NCBI GenBank assembly: GCA_030765055.1
Contig: CM060952.1
Span: forward strand, 80,510,664-80,574,663
Length of the DNA stretch: 64,000 bases
Source: Mantis religiosa
Lineage: Eukaryota > Arthropoda > Insecta > Mantodea > Mantidae
Direction: 5' to 3'
Every line of letters begins with the position of its first letter. The stretch's first letter is position 1. The position numbers and the translations under genes are program-made. Below the pieces are notes generated by a model. That model was not told the origin of the DNA and made no database searches. It saw only the letters and a program-made list of their open reading frames with translations. Below are positions 59,204 through 64,000 of this stretch, in pieces.

Positions 59204-60241
59204 TTAAATTTTTCCGGAACTAGTTTCAGAGGCTTTGCCTCTATCATCGGCCGGCTCTCGACTGATTCTCGTTGGTGTAGCTGACGATACCTTGTCACAG
59301 GTCTCCTCTGGTGGCGGCTCAAGGAACTTGCTGAACAAATCCTTCTGGGGGATGTCGAAATTGAATACTTTGTTCCTATTTTTTGAAATGAAGATTTGTT
59401 CCCATGTGGATAGTTCTTGTTTTCCTGATATATGTTTCAGTAGTTTTGGTTCTGGATTTATGTTGTGGTTTTTTTCCCAAAAATGTGTGGCAACTGCTGA
59501 TTTTTCTAATTGTTTATATTTTATGTTTCTAAAGTGTTCCTTTGCTCTTGTTTCTAAATTTCTTTTTGTTTTTCCAATATAAATTTGACTACAGTCATTG
59601 CATTCAATTTGATATATACCAGATTTTTTGTTTGATGGAATGGCATCTTTGATGTTTGAGCAAATTAGGTTTTTTAAGGAGAAATGGTTGACTGGTGCTA
59701 GTTGAATATTTTGTTTTTTGAAGACTTTTTTGAATTTATCATAGGCCCATGGATGGTAAGTGAATTTTTTGAAAATCATATTAGTTTCTGTAGATGAGAG
59801 AGTTGTGGTTTCCTTTAGTAGCTTCTTCTTTTTTGCTAAGCTCACTTTTTTGTCCACTAATGATTTGGGAAAGTTATTTTTTTGTGCTATTTCAATTATT
59901 TTGTTGTATTCTGTTTTGTATTCTTCTGCTGTGAGAGGGATGTTTACCAGTCTGTGTGCTAAACTATTGAAGATTGCCTGTTTGTGGGATCTTGGGTTGT
60001 AGCCATTAGCTTTTATGTAGTTGTCTGTCTGTGTTGGTTTTCTGTAAATGCCAAAGTTTAGTCTGTTTTTATTCCTCATTATTTTTAGATCCAAAAATGG
60101 TAAATGCTCGTCTTTTTCTATTTCTACAGTGAATTTGATGCTTTTTTCTTGGATATTTAAAAGTTTTTGTGCATCACTGATGTGTTTTTTTGGTACTATT
60201 GTAAAGATGTCATCTACATATCGTTGCCAGAGTTTGAACAT
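59204..60241 (-). CDS. PLE B RT (C-terminal part) and GIY-YIG nuclease, minus arm
   Basis: Open from ATG 60241: MFKLWQRYVDDIFTIVPKK (catalytic YVDD), LNIQEKSIKFTVEIEKDE, LPFLDLKIM, FGIYRKPTQTDNYIKANGYN, RLVNIPLTAEEYKTEYNKI, then FTYHPWAYDKFKKVFKK, SLKNLICSNIKD, SGIYQIECNDCSQIYIGKT, EHFRNIKYKQLEKSAVATHF, WEQIFISKNRNKVFNFD, to the stop at 59204. About 345 residues; fingers and most of the palm are missing, so it is not a full RT. The frame extends further right only because it reads antisense through the other arm. Confidence 0.9.
   Translation of the reverse strand: MFKLWQRYVDDIFTIVPKKHISDAQKLLNIQEKSIKFTVEIEKDEHLPFLDLKIMRNKNRLNFGIYRKPTQTDNYIKANGYNPRSHKQAIFNSLAHRLVNIPLTAEEYKTEYNKIIEIAQKNNFPKSLVDKKVSLAKKKKLLKETTTLSSTETNMIFKKFTYHPWAYDKFKKVFKKQNIQLAPVNHFSLKNLICSNIKDAIPSNKKSGIYQIECNDCSQIYIGKTKRNLETRAKEHFRNIKYKQLEKSAVATHFWEKNHNINPEPKLLKHISGKQELSTWEQIFISKNRNKVFNFDIPQKDLFSKFLEPPPEETCDKVSSATPTRISREPADDRGKASETSSGKI
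59214..59254 (-). ncRNA. Hammerhead-like motif, PLE B minus arm (core changed)
   Basis: As at 61236-61276: CCGG stem I, CCGATGA (C in place of the invariant U4), stem II AGAGGC with GCCTCT, GAAA, palindrome ACTAGT. Probably inactive. Confidence 0.45.
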
Positions 60242-60248
60242 CCCTTGG

Positions 60249-61286
60249 ATGTTCAAACTCTGGCAACGATATGTAGATGACATCTTTGCAATAGTACCAA
60301 AAAAACACATCAGTGATGCACTAAAACTTTTAAATATCCAAGAAAAAAGCATCAAATTCACTGTAGAAATAGAAAAAGACGAGCATTTACCATTTTTGGA
60401 TCTAAAAATAATGAGGAATAAAAACAGACTAAACTTTGGCATTTACAGAAAACCAACACAGACAGACAACTACATAAAAGCTAATGGCTACAACCCAAGA
60501 TCCCACAAACAGGCAATCTTCAATAGTTTAGCACACAGACTGGTAAACATCCCTCTCACAGCAGAAGAATACAAAACAGAATACAACAAAATAATTGAAA
60601 TAGCACAAAAAAATAACTTTCCCAAATCATTAGTGGACAAAAAAGTGAGCTTAGCAAAAAAGAAGAAGCTACTAAAGGAAACCACAACTCTCTCATCTAC
60701 AGAAACTAATATGATTTTCAAAAAATTCACTTACCATCCATGGGCCTATGATAAATTCAAAAAAGTCTTCAAAAAACAAAATATTCAACTAGCACCAGTC
60801 AACCATTTCTCCTTAAAAAACCTAATTTGCTCAAACATCAAAGATGCCATTCCATCAAACAAAAAATCTGGTATATATCAAATTGAATGCAATGACTGTA
60901 GTCAAATTTATATTGGAAAAACAAAAAGAAATTTAGAAACAAGAGCAAAGGAACACTTTAGAAACATAAAATATAAACAATTAGAAAAATCAGCAGTTGC
61001 CACACATTTTTGGGAAAAAAACCACAACATAAATCCAGAACCAAAACTACTGAAACATATATCAGGAAAACAAGAACTATCCACATGGGAACAAATCTTC
61101 ATTTCAAAAAATAGGAACAAAGTATTCAATTTCGACATCCCCCAGAAGGATTTGTTCAGCAAGTTCCTTGAGCCGCCACCAGAGGAGACCTGTGACAAGG
61201 TATCGTCAGCTACACCAACGAGAATCAGTCGAGAGCCGGCCGATGATAGAGGCAAAGCCTCTGAAACTAGTTCCGGAAAAATTTAA
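60249..61286 (+). CDS. PLE B RT (C-terminal part) and GIY-YIG nuclease, plus arm
   Basis: Same protein as the minus arm: MFKLWQRYVDDIFAIVPKKH to EETCDKVSSATPTRI and the stop at 61286. YVDDIFA here against YVDDIFT in the other arm, and ISDALK against ISDAQK; otherwise identical. GIY-YIG motifs and the CNDC cysteine pair are intact. A nuclease-competent product is conceivable; an RT is not, because motifs A and B are missing. Confidence 0.9.
   Translation: MFKLWQRYVDDIFAIVPKKHISDALKLLNIQEKSIKFTVEIEKDEHLPFLDLKIMRNKNRLNFGIYRKPTQTDNYIKANGYNPRSHKQAIFNSLAHRLVNIPLTAEEYKTEYNKIIEIAQKNNFPKSLVDKKVSLAKKKKLLKETTTLSSTETNMIFKKFTYHPWAYDKFKKVFKKQNIQLAPVNHFSLKNLICSNIKDAIPSNKKSGIYQIECNDCSQIYIGKTKRNLETRAKEHFRNIKYKQLEKSAVATHFWEKNHNINPEPKLLKHISGKQELSTWEQIFISKNRNKVFNFDIPQKDLFSKFLEPPPEETCDKVSSATPTRISREPADDRGKASETSSGKI
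61236..61276 (+). ncRNA. Hammerhead-like motif, PLE B plus arm (core changed)
   Basis: Stem I CCGG/CCGG, CCGATGA, an extra T, stem II AGAGGC with GCCTCT (6 bp), GAAA, palindrome ACTAGT, cleavage T. One invariant core base (U4) is changed to C, in both arms. Confidence 0.45.
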
Positions 61287-61354
61287 AAGTAAGTGTTGTC
61301 TAGTGTCTTTAATCGACTCTCTTTAAAGTTAATATTATTGTTCATTAATTTCTC

Positions 61355-61530
61355 CGCTGAAAAGGTAGTATCAGACTGAGAAATTCTATGTCAAAACCAG
61401 AATTTGAAACACGGATCTTCTGGTTGCTCTAACCAACTGAGCTACCATTGCAATATTAAACATTAAATTTCCCATCTGACACATTTTTTCTGGTAAACCA
61501 CAAAGATAAGTCATTTGCTCAAATTCTGCA
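61355..61530 (-). mobile_element. tRNA-derived SINE, same family as 40258-40570
   Basis: Minus strand GGTAGCTCAGTTGGTTAGAG (A box) and GTGTTTCAAATTCTGG (B box). The 5' region (ATGTGTCAGATGGGAAATTT) matches that of 40258-40570. Immediately follows PLE B. Confidence 0.7.
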
Positions 61531-62086
61531 GTTACACACAACTTTTTGGACAACCACACACAACATCACCCCAAGTTTAGCACTCCCAAAACCTAAAAGA
61601 AAATTTAATAACTTAGCCTAAGATTTATCTTTTTTCAACTTTGTCAAAAATACATAAAAATTGTAAATTTCCAAGAGTACATATGTACAATAAAGTTCCA
61701 GACCGTATTACTCAAACCCATTCATAAACTCAAAATACTTCTGAATAAATGGCTAAAAACTTAGGTGTTTTATTCAGCAGAAGAATTCTATGAATGCAAC
61801 AGTTTTCACATAGTTGAATAGATAACTACATCAGCTGTTTTAATGAGCTCACCAATTTACCACAATTATATAAATCTACATAAATTATAAATATTGCATA
61901 ATTTTCTACTATTGTTTAATATCATAATATAAATTTATTGTAGTAACAGCTATATTCTAAATATGTTTATTTTCTAATTCTGAAATGAGTCGACAAAGTT
62001 ACGTACTTGATGTAATTGATTCCGTTATTGTTTAATATCACTGTATAAATTTGTTGAATCAATCATATTGTAAATGGATGACAAAT
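61531..62086. other. No recognised gene
   Basis: AT-rich flank. Confidence 0.3.
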
Positions 62087-62095
62087 CTATGTCTA

Positions 62096-62357
62096 GGTTA
62101 CGTAGAAAATGAAGCTAGCTACAGTGAAGCAATGAATATTACACAAATATAAATATTTGTAACAAAAGGCTTCACTTATCTTAAGAAAATGGTGTTATTT
62201 CTTCTTTCTAATGCAGATAGATTTAAAAAACTACGAAGTTGACTGATGATGAAAACAATCTGTTTTTGAAATCTATCTCCATTAGAAAGAAGAATTAACA
62301 CCATTTTCTTAAGATAAGTGAAGCCTTTTGTTTACAAATATTTATATTTGTGTAATA
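62096..62357. mobile_element. Mini-PLE (262 bp) with hammerhead motif
   Basis: Flanked by CTATGTCTA (62087-62095, 62358-62366). The head ends GCTACAGTGAAGC. An inverted arm (62135-62225) and a sense arm (62262-62357) pair over about 88 bp (AAATATTTGTAACAAAAGGC and onward). The centre holds the hammerhead-like core on the plus strand. Non-coding. Confidence 0.8.
62238..62282 (+). ncRNA. Hammerhead ribozyme candidate in mini-PLE
   Basis: Core CTGATGA (62243-62249), an extra T, stem II GAAAACA with TGTTTTT (7 bp, loop ATC), GAAA, stem III ATCTAT (AT/AT closing pairs), cleavage C at 62277. Stem I GTTGA with TCCAT is imperfect (one mismatch, one G-U). All core bases are present. Confidence 0.6.
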
Positions 62358-62439
62358 CTATGTCTATGAATTTGATAAGACCAGTTGCAATCTTGTTAAA
62401 CAGCCTAAAACTCAACAAATTCTATAAGAAAGTTGGAGA

Positions 62440-63576
62440 AAAAGGTATATATAACAAAAACCTTTATAAAACAGACAATATCTGAAACTGGGGAACAACA
62501 TAGTCCACTTCTACATGGTGTTCCCTGGGTAATGCTAAATGGCCTACAACACAGGCATCATACAAGTGGGAATGTATGCCGATGTCCTGGCAAGATGGAC
62601 CTCGGAAAAGAATATAAGATCTGGGAAACATTATAAAAAGCTACAAACAACAATGGAAAATACAATCATAATATTAGAGCAATGGACTAACAATAACAAT
62701 ATGGAGATAAACACAGAAAACCCAATATCAACTGTTCACAATGCAACATAAAACAGAAAATATACGTTTGCAAATCAATAACAAAAAATTACAAGAAGCG
62801 ACTACAGCAATGTATCTAGGAATAGAACTAGACCAAAAACTATCAATGAAATAACAGGTAAAGAATGTAACAAATAAGATCAACAAAAAGAACATCATCT
62901 TAAAATGCCTAGCAGGAATAAAATGGGGTGAAGATATGAACCTCCTTAATAACACATATAAAACATACATAAAAGCCAACCTACTGTTTAGAGGAGAATT
63001 GTTAGCAACAGTAAACAAGAAACTCAAAAGAAAACTAGAAACTTCACAAAATAATATACTAAGAATAATAACAGAAGCTGTGAAAACAACACCAATTGCG
63101 TTACTATAAAGCTTCACAAAAAATGGCCAAAGAACTGGAACATGAACTAAATGCAATTAGTTACCTTAGCATAAAAATGCAAGTTTATAGAAATACACAC
63201 AAGTGGTATCACACAGCGGATACTATAAGCAATCTAAAAACTCAAACAAGTTTGAGAACATAAATCAGTAACTCAAAATGCAAGAACATAGTAATAACAA
63301 ATATAACAACAGAGGTAACAGGCCCAACAGAATATATAGATATATATTATAAGAATGATCTGGTATATACCATACATAAACAAAACAATTTAGTAGATGA
63401 GATGAGAGTAATAGCTACAGAAAATGAAAGATATCCTGAAAAAGAATGGCTCTGAGTATATGCAGATGGATCCTTTATTAACAAACAAGATACTGGGGCA
63501 GGAGTATACTATTGTGGCAGCATATGCGCAAAAAGGGTTCATGCAGCTTGTTTACACAAAGGAACTGATAGGCAGA
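62440..63576 (+). mobile_element. LINE relic with RT and RNase H (I/Tad-group-like)
   Basis: Frame-shifted plus-strand pieces in order: GIIQVGMYAD, then KLQTTMENTIIILEQWTNNN, MYLGIELDQKLSM, ILKCLAGIKWGEDMNLLNNT, YKTYIKANLLFRGELLATVN and LRIITEAVKTTPIAL (RT thumb region), then VYADGSFINKQDTGAGVYYC (RNase H active-site region, 63458-63520) and VHAACLHKGTD. It ends abruptly where the LTR begins. Several stops. Confidence 0.75.
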
Positions 63577-63579
63577 CAG

Positions 63580-63965
63580 TGTGGTAATAAAGAGCCAGCA
63601 AATAAAGATAGCAGAGATAAAAGACTTACCAACAAAGATAAGTGAGGTAAATGGAAATTTCTAGTGACTTCTTGATTGATAGAGATTATTCGGTTTCTGG
63701 TGTGTTTTAGAACAGTCTAGAAATTATCAATGGAGGTATATATAATAGAATGCGACACGCCAGAGAGAGTCACAAACAGAGTAGTAGTAGTAGACAGCTG
63801 TGAAGTGTTGTAATGCAACCTGATGTAAACAGGTGTAATCAGAACGGTGTTGTGTATGTGACATAATGTTGTTACGTCAGAATGGAAGTGTATTTCTACG
63901 GAAATAAAGAACATTTGGAATATCTGCAACTCGGACTTTTAATTCTACGAACCCACAAAGTCACA
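63580..63965 (+). repeat. LTR of an element running off the right edge
   Basis: Has GTATATATAATAG (TATA, 63736), AATAAAGAACATTT (polyadenylation signal, 63903) and ends CACAAAGTCACA at 63965, the same last bases as the Gypsy LTR (in its sense). The start near 63580 (TGTGGTAATAAAG) is inferred from the loss of RNase H similarity there. Confidence 0.65.
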
Positions 63966-63984
63966 ATGGTGTCAGAAGTGGGAT
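63966..63984 (+). other. Primer-binding site of the right-edge LTR element
   Basis: TGGTGTCAGAAGTGGGA directly follows the LTR with a one-base gap. Similar to the PBS of the Gypsy element at 13033-13052. Confidence 0.7.
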
Positions 63985-64000
63985 ATTCAACGATGGACGC

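Larger units (their letters stand above)
59113..61331. mobile_element. PLE B: near-perfect Penelope-like palindrome, 2.2 kb
   Basis: 12-bp duplication ATATTATTGTTC (59101-59112, 61332-61343). Head CAATTACTTTCTTGGAAGTG with GAAAACAGTGTTG (59113-59150), then a minus arm to 60241, a 7-nt spacer CCCTTGG, and a plus arm 60249-61331. The arms are almost identical over about 1.08 kb: the encoded proteins differ at only a few residues near the centre. Each encodes the RT from YVDD onward plus a GIY-YIG nuclease. The near identity suggests the youngest PLE here, or copying of one arm from the other. Confidence 0.95.

Noticed and set aside
60048..60442. 412-codon frames spanning the PLE B centre on both strands
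   Set aside because: The first 65 or so residues are antisense reading of the opposite arm; the real coding part starts near the centre.

Overview
The window looks like a transposon-saturated stretch of an arthropod, most likely insect, nuclear genome. It is AT-rich, has one clear GT-AG-spliced host gene, and holds animal-type mobile elements: mariner, P-element/THAP, hAT-like, BEL, Gypsy, RTE- and Jockey/CR1-type LINEs, tRNA-derived SINEs and Penelope-like elements (PLEs). Nothing bacterial, plasmid-like or CRISPR-like is present. The species assignment is inference.

Layout. 1-1800 is a decayed LINE (minus) running off the left edge, followed by a foldback MITE (2460-2673). At 5746-17207 a 75-bp satellite array is split by a LINE (minus), which is split by a 6.2-kb Gypsy element (7359-13548, TSD ATAT), whose integrase is split by a short (CAT)n-tailed element: four nested levels. 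17359-18090 is a non-autonomous hAT-like element with an 8-bp TSD. 19929-25892 is the one confident host gene, a three-exon ACOT13/THEM2-like acyl-CoA thioesterase of 147 aa, with an RTE-type LINE in intron 2. From 26.7 to 42 kb lie mini-PLEs, SINEs, a possible piggyBac relic, four mariner copies or fragments and a THAP/P-element transposase pseudogene (31733-36175) that is itself split by a PLE palindrome, a mini-PLE and a (GA)n run. 42852-46603 is an internally deleted BEL element. 47512-50811 is a PLE carrying a nested mini-PLE and an intact mariner (357-aa transposase). 52102-53965 and 59113-61331 are PLE palindromes. 58377-59102 holds two possible host exons. The right edge has a LINE with an RNase H domain, cut by an LTR whose primer-binding site is at 63967.

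The most interesting system is the set of Penelope-type insertions. At least nine share one plan: a 9-19-bp target-site duplication, a head of about 35 bp containing ACAGTG followed by two variable bases and usually G, an inverted copy of the element's 3' end, then a sense copy of that end. Several 3' ends carry a hammerhead-ribozyme core (CTGANGA, stem II, GAAA, a short palindromic stem III, then a stem I strand) just downstream of the GIY-YIG endonuclease reading frame. Full-size copies (1.6-2.2 kb) encode partial RT and GIY-YIG. Miniature copies of 88-270 bp keep only the ends and look non-autonomous. Two further insertions are proven by the opposite arm of a PLE palindrome, which preserves the empty site.
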